A stretch of DNA of 58,000 bases from Adiantum capillus-veneris (Eukaryota; Streptophyta; Polypodiopsida; Polypodiales; Pteridaceae), in assembly GCA_014529385.2 (NCBI GenBank), contig CM043952.1, positions 154,457,557 through 154,515,556 on the forward strand. The letters are read 5' to 3'. Every line of letters begins with the position of its first letter. Position 1 is the first letter of the stretch. Both the position numbers and the translations under genes were made by a program. A model generated the notes under the pieces. The model did not search any database, had not been told where the DNA came from, and saw only the letters and a program-made list of their open reading frames with translations. Below, piece after piece: positions 10,443 through 22,149 of the stretch.

Positions 10443-11102
10443 TTGGGTCTTCCAAACCACAGTCATGGCATCGAGACACGGCTTGCCACAATGGAAAACT
10501 GCAAGAAAGAAGAGATGGAAGAGATGGAAGTCAAGCTCAATAAAACAAAGGCTGAAGTGGAGACCATACTCACAGAGGAGGTCAAAACTCAAGTGCAGGA
10601 GGTAATCCTTCGCAAGGTAGAGGACCGTGTGGCATCCACACTACGCGAGTGTCAACGACAAGAGGACATCTCCCTCAATATTCGCATCGGCGGGCTCCCA
10701 AGTAAGTGGAAAGGGGAGGGAGATCTCAATCACGAGTGTTTTACCTGCATCCAAGCAATAATCCACTTGGTACAATGGGATCCAACAACAATCACCTCTC
10801 TTACACATGAGTATCGCACCAACCATGCAATCCTCACTTTCAAGACTAAGGCGGATTGAATCAAACTCCTTGAGCAATCAAGGCTCCCCAAGGATACTAA
10901 AATTTGGTTTGCTGAAGATCTCACACCCGCCCAGCTCAAACAAAAAAAGGCAGAACTCCAAAAGATGCGAGAAGCACACACAACAGGGAAATGGGCAGTC
11001 TATCGAGGAGGTAAAGCCATTACCAGGAATTTAGAACTCCCAAGCCGGATCCCTCCTCACCTTCCCCTTCTTAGTTTTGTTCATTTTAGCTCTTCCTTTT
11101 GA
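10443..11102 (+). pseudogene. LINE ORF1p-like protein (coiled coil, RRM-like, C-terminal domain), one stop
   Basis: The first in-frame ATG is at 10491. The frame runs to a TGA at 10857-10859, then continues in the same frame to TGA at 11100-11102. Residues 1-70 are a Glu/Lys/Gln-rich coiled coil. ISLNIRIGGLPSKWKG follows, like the start of the RRM-type domain of L1 ORF1 proteins. After the stop come IWFAEDLTPAQLKQKK and GKWAVYRGGKAI, matching the C-terminal domain pattern of those proteins. ORF1p binds LINE RNA and aids target-primed reverse transcription. The internal stop sits where Arg (CGA) would suit, a single C-to-T change. No endonuclease/reverse transcriptase ORF follows. Identification is by pattern only. 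Confidence 0.6.
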
Positions 11103-11250
11103 CACCTCTTTGGACCCTCAGTCCTTAACTGAGATGTATTTCATGACCCTCCCGTTTAGAAGAACCCCTTTGTAATGTTTTGATTTCGGTCCCATGGGTA
11201 ATATCTGACCTCCGTGGACGATAATTCAATCTATCTATCTATCTCTCTCT
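11103..11250 (+). other. Putative LINE 3' UTR with simple-repeat tail
   Basis: After the ORF1 stop come about 120 bp of unique sequence, then AATTCAATCTATCTATCTAT and CTCTCTCTC. LINEs often end in a simple repeat where target-primed cDNA synthesis begins. ORF1 is followed directly by this tail with no ORF2. Confidence 0.4.
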
Positions 11251-11260
11251 CAAAGACACA

Positions 11261-11262
<2 letters not shown>

Positions 11263-11319
<57 letters not shown>

Positions 11320-11392
11320 GGGAAGGGAGCATGAGAGAGAGGAGAGGGAAGGAGCATATTTGGCTCTCCTTCCTCTCCTCGTGTGTGTGTGG

Positions 11393-11434
<42 letters not shown>

Positions 11435-11462
11435 GGAAAGAGAGAGAGAGAGAGAGGGAGAG
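11263..11462. repeat. Simple repeats: (GT)n, (GA)n and a 39-base G run
   Basis: (GT)n at 11263-11300 passes into (GA)n at 11301-11318. An uninterrupted run of 39 G occupies 11395-11433 and is followed by (GA)n to about 11456. Poly-Pro and poly-Gly open frames over this block are artefacts. A G run this long can form quadruplexes and is prone to length change and assembly error. Confidence 0.95.
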
Positions 11463-11492
11463 CGCGTGTTTAACTCTTTCGCTTGAGCGTCG

Positions 11493-11631
11493 AAACTCAG
11501 ATCTGAGATCTGAGTTTTTGGCGCTCTCGGTTGATTTTTTACCCTTGTCGGTGTCACTATGGGTGTCGCTATGAGCATCGCTATGTAACAAAGAAAATAG
11601 CTGCCTCCATAGCGACGCTCATAGCGACGCC
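11493..11631. repeat. Two inverted repeats (25-bp near-perfect palindrome and 24-bp-arm hairpin)
   Basis: At 11493-11517 AAACTCAGATCT and AGATCTGAGTTT flank a single G. At 11562-11585 and 11608-11631, 24-base arms (GGTGTCGCTATGAGC... and its complement ...GCTCATAGCGACGCC) pair at 22 of 24 positions around a 22-base loop. Both lie within 170 bp of the Gypsy insertion point. Confidence 0.85.
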
Positions 11632-11660
11632 ATGGATTTTCACTTTTGAGCGTCGCACTG

Positions 11661-12131
11661 TGGAATCGGAGCTGATCTCTTGAGATAGCTAATTCCAGTG
11701 TTAGAAGATTTCAGCTACTGGTGATGTATTAGTTCAAACAGTAGACTAGACAGAGGAACAAAAACTGAACTGGAATATATCTACTGGAATAAGACCAGAC
11801 TATGTACTGAGAATAATATTCAGATTCAGAGTACTGAATACAGAGTAAGTGTAACTGGAATATACTGTTGTGATTGAAATTACAGATGAAAGATTACAAT
11901 GAGTATGATGTGGCTTATAAACAGAAAGATAGAGTACAGCCGACAACAACTGCCAATGATTGACAACTCAAGTACAAATGCCACCAAAATGCTAACCCGA
12001 TTACAATGTAATGGGCCCTATTTATATGCCTTGGGTTTACCATGGTAATTACCATAGTAATTACTGACTGATTCACTGCCCGTCTCATAAGAGAGCGTTC
12101 CCACTTAGTGAAACTGTCTCAGCCGTCTACA
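11661..12131 (-). repeat. 3' LTR of the Gypsy element
   Basis: 471 bp. Read on the minus strand it begins TGTAGACGGCTGAGACAG and ends CCGATTCCA. A TATAAATA box (minus) lies at 12019-12026. It matches 22249-22735 almost throughout; the right copy carries an extra short repeat (GATTATGCTAACC) and scattered substitutions. Confidence 0.93.
12019..12026 (-). promoter_or_regulatory. TATA box in the Gypsy LTR (also at 22623-22630)
   Basis: The minus strand reads GCATATAAATAGGGCCC in both LTRs. It is the likely U3 promoter core driving the genomic RNA from the right-hand (5') LTR. Confidence 0.55.
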
Positions 12132-12148
12132 TCCTTCCCTCCTTTTTT
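12132..12148 (-). other. Polypurine tract of the Gypsy element
   Basis: The minus strand reads AAAAAAGGAGGGAAGGA directly before the TGTAGACGG start of the 3' LTR. This is the expected primer site for second-strand DNA synthesis. Confidence 0.8.
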
Positions 12149-12278
12149 GAATTTTGGCAAGATTCCAAAATTTCTCAAAAATTCCCCTGTCTGATTCTGG
12201 TTTGAAGCTGAAAAATCCACTGTCTGCTTCTGATGTTGGGGATTGGACTTGACCAATGATAGAGAACCAGCTGGAAGG

Positions 12279-12400
12279 GTCAGTGTAGAGCTCTCATCAT
12301 CGACACAGACGGATATCAACCTTCCAGCTGAGAAGGAAAAGGTCAGTGTAGAGCTCTCATCGTCTACACAAACTGATATCAACCTTCCAGCTAAGGAAGA
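12279..12400. repeat. 63-bp tandem repeat, two copies
   Basis: GTCAGTGTAGAGCTCTCATC starts at 12279 and 12342. The 63-bp period is 21 codons, so the repeat keeps the minus-strand frame (SVCVDDESSTLT twice). It lies near the end of the extra coding region, close to the polypurine tract. Confidence 0.85.
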
Positions 12401-15400
12401 AAAGCCGCCACTGAATTCTGAGATGGAACTACCCAGTATCCTTCCATTGAACCAGCTTCTGTTTACTCTTTGGCCGGATGGCGTCTAAGAAGTCCCAGTG
12501 CCAACATTCTTCGTCTGAATGAGTATGTAAATGGCCTCCTGCTCAAGCTGATCCCACCTTTCTGTGGTGATCTCTACTTCATAAGGCATAAGGGAATGAT
12601 AGGTTTTGGTGTCTGGATCATAGAGTGTGTGTCTACCTTTGGTGATCCTAGTTCTGGCCAGCTTGTGACAATGCGAAGCAGTATGGATCCATCCTTCTGG
12701 AAGAGGCTGATTGGTTTTGACCCAGCTTCAAAAAGAATCTCAGCCATCTCTCTATACTGTGGTGCTATGCCCGCCTTAGCTGCAATATCCTTTTCACGCA
12801 ATTTAGAGGACTCAACATTAAGTTGCAGCAATTGATTGGTGATCTTGGTCAGGCCCCTGATCTGAATCTTCCACTGACCCATACACAGCCGGATCCTCTG
12901 CATCTCTTCTTTCAACTTGTGAATATCATTGAGTTGGAGAGCATCATTGAACAGTGTTTGCCAAGTTTTCCATTCCACAGTCGATTGCTCATGTACCAAT
13001 CCTGGAGCTCATCAATAATCTTGAAGTAGTAAGGCGATCGACTGGTTCTGGATGTTGACGATAAAGTGCTGGAAAAAGTCTTGGCAGTTCTGTCTCTCTT
13101 TCTGGGAAGGCATACAAGAGAACTGGAGAATCAGGCACGAATTCTAAAAAATTGAGAACAGCCTGGTTCTCTTGCTGCATCATTTTTCTAGTTATTCTCA
13201 CTAGCTGAAACAGTTTGCGGAGAGCGGTTGCTTGCTCTCCGACTGACATTCTAGTCTGAGGTCCTTTACTAGTGGCTGTCTGATCTTCAAGAATGGTCCA
13301 CGCTCTTTGATCCAAGACTCCTCTGGCAATTTTCATCTGCACCAAAACCTCTTTCAACTGTTCCCTAACATCCTTCATACATTTGTAGGTTGGTTTGTTT
13401 CCTAGCAGAAGTTCTAATTCAAGAGCGAGAGAGCGACAATCTGCAGTAGACTATCTTTGCAAATGTGGGTTGGTCACTCTCTCTTCAACACTGATTATCC
13501 ATTCAGGGACCCTTTCCAACAGCTGGACTGTGTTGGGATGCGCAGGTAAAAGGCAAGTTTCTTGATCATGAAAAGCCACTGATTTCCAATGCTCCACCAT
13601 TTCCCTAGCCCCGACATACAGTCTCTGAAAACGTTCCAAATCAGATAGGAGATCATCATCCTCCAGATATTGTCTGGTTATGGGAGCCTGCTGATGTCTC
13701 AATCGCCTATTAAGGGTGATAAGCTGTAAGGAATGCTGCTGATCAGTTGCCGGTCCCTCATCCTTAGCTTTGCTTTTCCCTTTAGTCTCCCTACTGAGCT
13801 GGGACTGATTTGTTGGCTGATTCCCAGTGTGACTGGGTTGTTGTTCTTCTGACTGCTTATTGCCCGACTTCTATCCTTTATTCTGGCCTGGCTGGTCTGG
13901 CTATGTATGACCTCCTTCAGTTGTCCCTATGCCACCAGTACCAGGTCCTGGAGGTGGAGATGGAGGTGAGGCATCATCATCATCATTAGTATGCCCTTCT
14001 TCTTGGTCATCCTCCTCCTTATCAGCTCCTTCTTCCTTATCCTCTTCTTCTTCCTTATCTTCTTCTGCTTCATCCAGGGAATCATGCTGCTCAATATAAT
14101 CCAGGATTTCTTGATTCGTCAGAGCACTATTATATTCAACCACTTTGTCCTGCAGGTCACTCTGCATAGTCTCCATAAGAGACTTCAAGTTTTCCAGATC
14201 AAAGACAGCGTTGCCTGTTGGATTTAAAATTTCAGCCAGGCTATTATAAATATATCTGTCAGTGAGGGAAGCCTTCAGAGCTGTATGGCGAAGTAGCAAG
14301 GAGTTGAAGTCAACTCTCTTCATTTTCAGCATTGTTTCAGCCCGATCTGCAGCTCTCTGAGCTTCATTCCTTTCGTCCTTCACAATCTTCATATCAGACT
14401 CCGCCTTAGCTAACTTGCTTTTTAATAGCTCAATAGCCCTGTCTGAATGAGCTTCAAGTAGCCTATGGTGCAGATTCTGCTCGTCTCGTGCTGTCTTCAG
14501 CTTCTGAATCTGGTCTTCAGCTTCCTTCAAGTCAGCTTTAGCCTTATTCGGTTCATCTTCTGACCCTGCAACATCCAGCATTTGTCCCATACAGTGGACA
14601 ATAGTGTTCCATGAAGACTGGATGAGGACTCAACATCCATCCTTGACTGCGAGATGGGTCAGAATCAATGGGCTCATACACTGTAATTGGAGCCATATAG
14701 GGTAAGGTTGCATAATCAGCTTTCTGTAGAAAGAGACGCCCTTTCAGTGGATGGGTCTGCATCTGCTGCAACCTGTCCTTCTCTACCAGGTGCAAAGCTT
14801 CTTCATTATTTGGGATAGAGACACCACCCAGTAAATTTGGAGATGCTGGACCTTTGCCTTTGTCCAGTGGACCTTTACCCTTGTCCAGTTGTTCCTTGTC
14901 CACAGCCGACTGTTCTGCTGCCTTCTCAGAAGTCGCTGGTTTTTCCTGATCTTTGCCAGTACCAGTAGCGACTGTAATCTGTCCTACTGACTGGTTGACC
15001 TCAGTGTTCTGAATAGGTTGTTTGTTAGCTTGGCTAACTAGAGCCTTTTCAGTAGTCACAGTTTTGACCTAACTCTCTATCTACTTCAGAAAAGCACTGC
15101 TCTTCGTCAGTGTCGTCTTCGGTTTCTTCGAACTGCCCGCCTGATCTTGGGTGGCCTTCCAGACCAGTTGGAGTGGTCTGAATGTCCGTGGCTTCTTCAT
15201 CTGAAGAAAAATCAATATTCTTGGATTCTAGAACTGGCTTCTCACTCCAAGCCATTTTTACCTGGCCATGAGCATCTGGAGCAGTGGCCCATTATAAAAA
15301 TTGCCAAACATACCAAGCTTTAAAAACACTCTGGGATTTCAACTTGGCAGTTTGTTGAAGCACATTGTGTTACCAAATCTGACAAAGGTTAATGGAAACC

Positions 15401-16021
15401 TTTAAATTCAACGTCTTAGCCAGCAGCATAGCGAAAACTTTCTCGGACACATATGTTGGATTATTTTTAAGACTCACTGGTTCTACTACAAACCTATATA
15501 AGTAGTAGAATCTTCCAATCCTGCCACTGGAATCCCTTGACCACTGGATTTTCTCTTGCGCTTAGCAACTTCATCCTCCTTTAGGACTATACTGATATGC
15601 TGTGGGGTTGCCACAGACGGCTTGGGCTCATTGGGCATCCGGAATGCAAAAGCTATGTCTTCTGGTGTAGCAGACACCTTTTTACCATACACCATGGCAC
15701 TGCCATCTTCAACATCAAAAGAGTCAAGAACCTGCTTTATAATGGCTACGTCGAAAGCGATTCTTGTAGCTTGCAGAATGACTCGTAGATCCCATAGTTG
15801 CAGCAAAGCCATAGCTTGGTCGGTGAACACGTAGCGCTGAATCTTGCTGTAAGGAATGATTGCCTTTGCAGCAGTGACGATGGCTTGGGTTTCCTCAAGA
15901 TATTCTTGCATCTTGTCTAAACGCTTCTTCCTACCCATACACTGTGAAGATGACGAAGCAGGTGAGGAAGAGGAAGACTTACTTGATGCTTCAAATCCGT
16001 ACCTAGGTGTTGCTAGCAAAG

Positions 16022-18310
16022 CTAGTCGCGACAGTCGACTGTCTCCTCAGAAGACGAAGTCTGCGTCTGTAGCAAAGATAGCTCAGAGCTTGGCGATGGC
16101 GAATGAACAACAGGAGGAAATCGTCGCGCAGGAGATTTGTGAGGAAAAATGCCGACTCTCCTTACTGTTATACGCATTCGCGCCATAAAAGCTCCACCAC
16201 TCGCCGCTCCTAGACTTGTGTGCATCGCTGCTGTCGTGGCAGACATGCATTGGACAAGACTTCTACCCATGCTTGAAATGATTACTATTGGCGTGCCATC
16301 TGACCGTTGGGCGCTTAAAAATTGAAATGTGTGTTCCCACTGATACTGGACTAATTCCCAGTCTGGCTTGATCACACTGGTACTGATCGTGAGATCAATA
16401 TGGTTTGGTTCTACTGGAACTGGTTCTGAAATTGGGACTGGCTGCACATGAAAAAGCCCAAAAATATCTGATTCTGGTATCGCTTGATCTTTAGTACCTA
16501 ATTCCCTAGTTCCTTGTTCCTGGCCAGACTCTCTAGCTTCTGAATAGTAGAGCTTGATCTTCGCACCATTATATACTCCTGGCAACAATAATCCAGATAG
16601 ATCTTTCAGTCTTACTGTACCATTGGAGAAGACCCAGTCTACCTCAAATGGTCCTGCCCAAGCAATCTTCAGGTTTGGCTTCTTTGGGCCCAATCTAGAC
16701 TGATAAAGAAGCACCAAATCTCCTTTTTGAAATTCTCGAACCTTAATTCGGCGATCATGCCAGTGCTTCCTTCGTTGCTGAACAATTTCTTGTTCCAGCA
16801 TAGCCCGTTGCTTGAGTTCATCTAACTGCATAAGTTCATCTAGGCGCTTTTTTAGATTGTGGTTGAAGTCTAAGCCATATTTCACAGCCATTCTCAGACT
16901 TGGGATAATAAACTTCATAGGAACCACAGCTTCAGTGCCATACACCATTCTGAATGGTGTCAACCCAGTAGTGACCTTGTAAGCTGTCCTATATGCCCAT
17001 AAAGCAGTCTGGAGTTTCAAATCCCACTGGTCTGGCTTCTTCCGCACAACCTTAGTGAGAATAGTCTTGATTGTCTTGTTACTACTTTCAGCCTGCCCAT
17101 TGCATCTGGGATAATAAGGAGTAGATTTCCAATGCTTGACTGAAAGCATATCCAATAGAATTTCCATGGTGTCATTGATAAAATGTGTTCCTTGATCTGA
17201 CACAATCTCTACCGGACATCCGTATCGATAGACAATATTCTCAAATAGAAACCTTGCAGTTGACTTGGCTGTGTTGTCAGGAAGAGCCTTAGCTTCAACC
17301 CACTTAGTGACATAACAAGTAGCCATTATTATGTACTTGTTCTTCCTGCGGGTAACCTTCTTAAAAGGTCCCATAAAATCTAAACCCCATTTCATGAACA
17401 CACCCAGTGGTTGTACTAGCGTTAAAGGAGTCATATCTGCAGCTGTAGGTCTTCGCATTCTTTGGCATATGCCACAAGTTTTACAAAAACTTCTAACATC
17501 ATCAATTAGTGTTTGCCACCACAGACCAACTTGCAGAATCTTCTTGTAGGTAACTTCATTGGAAAAATGTCCACCAGATTTGCCATTATATGCTTCTAAA
17601 ATGACTTGCATTCTCCCTTCCACAGGCACACAACGCCGAAGTATACCATTGACATTTAATCGATAGAGTGACCCTCCGATGATAGTAAACTTCAAGCTTT
17701 TGATGACCAAAGCTCTCTTCTGGTTCTGCTTCCAATCCTCAGGGAAAGCACCTTGAGAAAGAAACTGATAAACATCATACCATTCAGGGTCAACTGATTC
17801 TCCTGCTTTCAACTGAAATAAGTCAGCGTCCACTGGTTCGTCCCTCAAGGGTACTTCTGAATAACCTTCTGTACTTCTGGACAGAAAATCAGCTCCACGG
17901 TGATTCTTGACAGGCTTATGAAAAATTATGAATTTAAACTCCATTAGGAACATCATCCACCGTATCAGTCTGCCTTGAATAATGACTTTACTAATCAAGA
18001 ATAGAAGAGCCCGATGATCCACATAAAAATGGAACAATTTTCCTAACAGGTAATGCCCGAACTTTGTAGCGCGAAAAACCATTCCAAGGGCTTCTCACTC
18101 AGTGGTTGTATAACCTTGTTCAGCCTGCCTAAATCTGCGACTGGCAAAATAAACAGGATAATCAGTCCTTCCGTCTGGCTGAGCCAATATCGCCCCCATT
18201 GCCAGTCCCGAAGCGTCCACATGTGCATGGAAAATAACATCCCAGTTTGGTTGCCTAAGGACTCGTTTACTGATAATGGCCTTTTTCAGATTCTGAAAGC
18301 TCTCCCACAT
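16022..18310 (-). pseudogene. Gypsy pol: RNase H and integrase
   Basis: The RNase H part begins near 18270 with HAHVDASGLAMGAILAQ and includes VYFASRRF. A TGA at 18095-18097 interrupts at a position where Arg suits. The long 18082-16022 frame then runs uninterrupted for 686 codons. Integrase follows the RNase H: a zinc-binding segment with CKTCGICQR near 17450, then the catalytic triad as GLDFMGPF, IVSDQGTHF and NGQAESSN, with 35 residues between the second Asp and the Glu (DD35E). A C-terminal domain follows with KGDLVLLYQSRLGPK and AGPFEVDWVF. No chromodomain is evident. The last 130 codons lie beyond integrase and have no known match. The integrase looks structurally intact, but the polyprotein is broken upstream. 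Confidence 0.9.
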
Positions 18311-19200
18311 TCAGCCGTCCAATTGAACTTACTGGTCTTCTTTGTGAGCTCGTATAATGGTACTGCTTGAGAAGCAAACTTATGCACAAACCTTCTATAG
18401 AAGTTAACATAACCCAGGAAAGAGCTTAGCTTAGATGCATTTCTGGGTGCTTTAGCTTGCTGAAAACACTGGATTTTATCGTTGGCCATTTCTATTCCAT
18501 TACGGGAAACCACATGTCCCAGTAGCTGTCCCTTCCAGACTAGAAAAACGGATTTAAATGGATTCAAACAAATCCGCTTCTCCTGACAGCGTTTGAAAAC
18601 CATTTCTAGGAATAGTAGGTGTTGTTCCTCATCTGAATATACAGTAAAGTCATCCATAAAGATGGCGAGGAACCGATGAAGGAACTCATTAAACATTTCC
18701 ATCATACACCGCTGAAAGGTAGCTGGTGCATTGCACAGGCCGAAAGGCATCACCAGATACATTAAAGCTCCCCACTCGGTGATGAAAGTGGTCTTCGCTC
18801 TATCTTCAGGAGCGATTTGTAACTAGTTATAGCCATTGTAACCATCCATAAAGCTATACATTTCATATCGTACGATCTCATCAAGCAACATGTCAATAAA
18901 AGGCAATGGAAATGGATCTTTGATAGTTTGGGCGTTGAGTTTCCTATAGTCAACACAAACTCTCAATTTTTGATTCTTCTTGGGAACTACGACTATGGGA
19001 AACAACCAATCGCTACTGGCCACCTCTGTGATGAACCCAGCCTTGAGAAGATTGTCAATCTCCTCTTTAAACTTCTTAGCATAGTTGGGGTTCATTCGGT
19101 ATCTTTGCAGTCATACTGGCCGAGCATCTGGCTTCAACGGTATCCTGTGCTGACATACTTCAGGATCCACCCCTTTTAGGTCTGTGTGTTCTCAGGCAAA
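18286..19200 (-). pseudogene. Gypsy pol: reverse transcriptase
   Basis: The minus-strand frame contains FPIVVVPKKNQKLRVCVDYR, PLPFIDMLLDE, MPFGLCNAPATFQRCM and the catalytic IFMDDFTVYS (the Y/F-x-DD box), then FLGYVNFYRRFVHKFA at the thumb. Breaks: TGA at 19192-19194 where Trp suits, TGA at 19111-19113 where Arg suits, TAG at 18823-18825 where Gln suits, and a one-base loss near 18300 that shifts the frame into RNase H. The reverse transcriptase normally copies element RNA in virus-like particles; this copy cannot. Confidence 0.88.
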
Positions 19201-19568
19201 TACGTCTTTGTAGTTCTCGAACATCATGTGTGCCTTTTCCTTCATTATAGGATTGAGATGCTTATTGACCTTGATCATCCTAGGACTATCCTCCGAGCCT
19301 AGGTTCCATTCTTCCACTTCTTGGTCGTCTGGAAGCAACCAATTAGGCCCGCCTCCTTTTCTCTTGGTCGATCCTCAACATAATCCCAGGATGGCCCATT
19401 CGGTTCTAAATCAGCATTCTGATCCACTGTGTGTTCTTTAGAATGTACTGGCTCCTCTACCATGCCACTGTCAGCTGATACCTCCAGCCTCCCAGTTAAG
19501 TGAACTGATCTTTCCCCTATGTTGATTTCAGTAAACTGATCTGGGAATTGCTTTTTCTGCTTGTCGGC

Positions 19569-22149
19569 CTACTCTTTATTCAGTAAAACTGCATTCAAGT
19601 CAATCTCTGCTAAAGGAAATATGTTTAGAGTTGCTAACGTTTGGTTGATCTTCTTTGCCTTGTACTTATGGCATAATTCCTTCGGCCTCAGCTCTTTTCT
19701 CCAGCTCCTAGTATTGTTCGTCTGGATCTGAATTCTACCGCAGGCCCCTTCTATGGTTAAGGTTTGATTTGCATAGTCATGAACAACATGTGTTGTTCTC
19801 AACCATGGGTACCCTAGCAGCATCCCATATGCCCCTTGCACATCCAGAACTAAGAAGTTGGATTTAAATTTTTCCTTGCCTACTCTTATCTGTATATTTT
19901 CAATCATGCCCGTAGCTTGTACTACTCTGTGATCTGCCATTCAAACTTTAAATGGTGCTGGCTTTAGATTCGTGATGCCCATTCTCTGCTGGAGATGGAC
20001 TCCCATTATATTGACTCCTGCTTCTCCATCCAAGATAACAGTTGAAAGAGGTTCCCATTGCTTTTGAACCTTGTAGTCCACTTGAATGAGCGGGACTTCA
20101 TCATCTCGGACGGCCGTCAGGTCCACTGTTCTGGCCTCCGCTTCAGCTTTTCTGCGTTGTCTGATGAAGTTTGCCACTTCAGGCAAGGTTTTTCTGATAT
20201 CTTCCAGCTCCACAGTCAGCTTCTGAATTCTATCACAGATTTTAACATGGATTTCTTCTTTCTCTTGATCAGACTGGTTGTCAGAGCTCGAAGAATTGGT
20301 TGTATCTTCACACTGCCATTCCTCCCTTGCAGTGCTTCCAATCCTTCCATCAACTCCCAGTTCACCAACCATTCCTTGTACCGCAGCCAACATGGTCTCA
20401 GGTATGCCTGGTATTGACTGGTCTTTCTCAGTTGATTGGGCTGGTATCTTCTGAATGACTCGGGCTTCATAACTCTCTGGTTGCTCTGGCAGCTTCTTGG
20501 CTAAATCCTCTGTGATTTTAGCTGCTAGTTCTCTCTGCTCTTGCCATTCATCTACCACCTTCTCTTTACCCTTGGACTTCCAAATCTCTCTTTGTTGAGC
20601 CCATTTTTTGTTGTCAGCAGTGACTGGTTTTTCTGAAGTATCTGGAATTTCTTCAATTACCACGTCTTTGCTTCTTGTGACTGCCCGTACTGGGACTGGC
20701 TCTAGTGCCTTAGCCTCAGTAGCAGTAGGTGCAGGTGCGTCTGGGCATTGAGCCACGAAATGCCCGTACTTCCCACAAGTGTAGCAATTCAAACTCCAGA
20801 TCTGGAAGTTTCCACGCCCTCTGCCTCGGCCCGTACCCACTTGGAATCGTCCGCGTCCTTGACCAGTACCACTGGTACCTGGTCTCTCCTCCTGATAAGC
20901 TTTGGCGGGTTCTACTTTCACTGGTTCAGTATAGGCTACCACTGACAGGTCTTTGCCCTTCTTAAAGTGATGAATCCTAATACCACAATTGTTCCATAAA
21001 TGACCAAAGGCCTTACAGTAAGTACATTGTGGGCAGTCGTTGGAAATATGGTCCTTGGATTTGCATTTCGAACACCAAGTCTCCATCATCCGAACTGGTT
21101 GTCTGGTGTGGCTAATCTCGGCAAGCTGCCTAGCCATCTCTTCAATCTTCTTAGTCCAGGATCCCTTCTTTGACTTATCCTTGGACCGTTCGTTAGAGCT
21201 GCTGGACACTTCACTGGAATCAGAACTCTCAGTAGCAGAGCTACTGCTACTGGATCTTCTCTTTTTATGGCTCTTTTCCTTCTCGGCCTACTGTTCCAGC
21301 TTCAGTGCCCGTTGTACCTGATCATTGAATTTCTTGGTTGGAGTTGGTATCTCCTGCTCCCTAAGCTTTTTGCTTCGAAAAACATTCAAAAACCATGCAC
21401 GCAATCGCTTCTCGGATGGTGGTTCCTGTAACTGCCTGGTTAGCTCCTTGATTTTTTCCACATAACTTCGGACTGACAGATTCCGTTGCTTGATCTTATC
21501 CAGTTCACAGAGGATATCTTCATCACCTTTGTTTTCGGAATACTCCAGTCTGAAGGCTTTAAGTAGTTTGTTGTAGGATCTACGCTGACAAGCGGGGTAA
21601 TGGTAGTACCATTTTCTTGTTGCCTCCTTCAAGGTTTGCGGAAATTATTCCCCCCAATCATCCTCATCAATATTCTTCAGCTCAACATACTGCTCAAAAG
21701 CCTGTATATGAACGTATGGATCGTCCTTCTTGCCTCCCTTGAATACTGGAAAAGAAAATTTCAGGGAAGATGTGTAAACATTCCAATTACCACTGGTTCT
21801 GCCGCTTCTCTTCTTAGATTCTGAACGGCAGTCTTCTTACAGTTGTCAGTATCGACATCCCAATCAATATCTGTTTGTGTCTCTGTGTTAGTGTCCTCTC
21901 TGGCCTGTTTGCTAGAAGTGCGGTGACTGCCTTTACTTCTTGCCTGGACCGAGAACTCTTGGCTTTCCGTGCTTCCCTTTCTGCCCGTCTGCTTCTAGAG
22001 TGACTGGAATGATGTGGGTCCTGCATCTCATCAGCTTGACTATGCTCCTCCTGAGCCTCAGTGTCAGTCACCCTCTCTTGCTTAGGGTCAGACTCTCTTC
22101 CCCGACTCCTCAGGAATAGGATCAACACGGATGGTGGATTTCTGGCCAC
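19569..22149 (-). pseudogene. Gypsy gag and protease
   Basis: The capsid-type Gag domain is in 21632-21288 (WYYHYPACQRRSYNKLLKAF, then LSVRSYVEKIKELTRQL), ending in TAG at 21288-21290. The next frame, 21209-19941, has three CCHC zinc knuckles at about residues 46-59, 62-75 and 142-155 with an RG-rich stretch between, as in an RNA-binding nucleocapsid. The protease follows: VILDGEAGVNI near its end, then, after a TGA at 19941-19943, MLLGYPWLRTT in 19940-19569. The active-site motif reads DGEA where DGGA or DSGA is usual. A stop TAG lies at 19569-19571. An N-terminal basic and Ser-rich piece (22149-21814) is out of frame with the rest. Confidence 0.85.

Larger units (their letters stand above)
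12132..16019 (-). pseudogene. Extra post-pol coding region of the Gypsy element (coiled-coil/acidic protein), broken
   Basis: From 16019 towards 12150 the minus strand carries consecutive long frames: 16019-15486, 15255-15049, 15059-14553, 14590-13901, 13702-13451, 13378-12989 and 12999-12574. The first has a Ser-rich N terminus and a segment with SATPEDIAFAFRMPNE, vaguely like retroelement proteins of unknown function in plants. 15059-14553 carries a DKGKGPLDKGKGP repeat. 14590-13901 is a strong heptad-type coiled coil followed by a Glu/Asp-rich tract and a Pro/Gly end. The coding strand, the linked frames and the position before the polypurine tract suggest one former protein of roughly 1,000 residues. 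I see no signal peptide or membrane segment to support an envelope role, and its function is unknown. Confidence 0.55.

Noticed and set aside
11214-11591. Poly-Pro, poly-Gly and His-Thr repeat ORFs
   Set aside because: Direct products of the G run and GT/GA microsatellites in several frames.
14790-16188. Plus-strand ORFs inside the Gypsy extra region and integrase end
   Set aside because: Antisense shadows of the minus-strand coding region, without motifs of their own.
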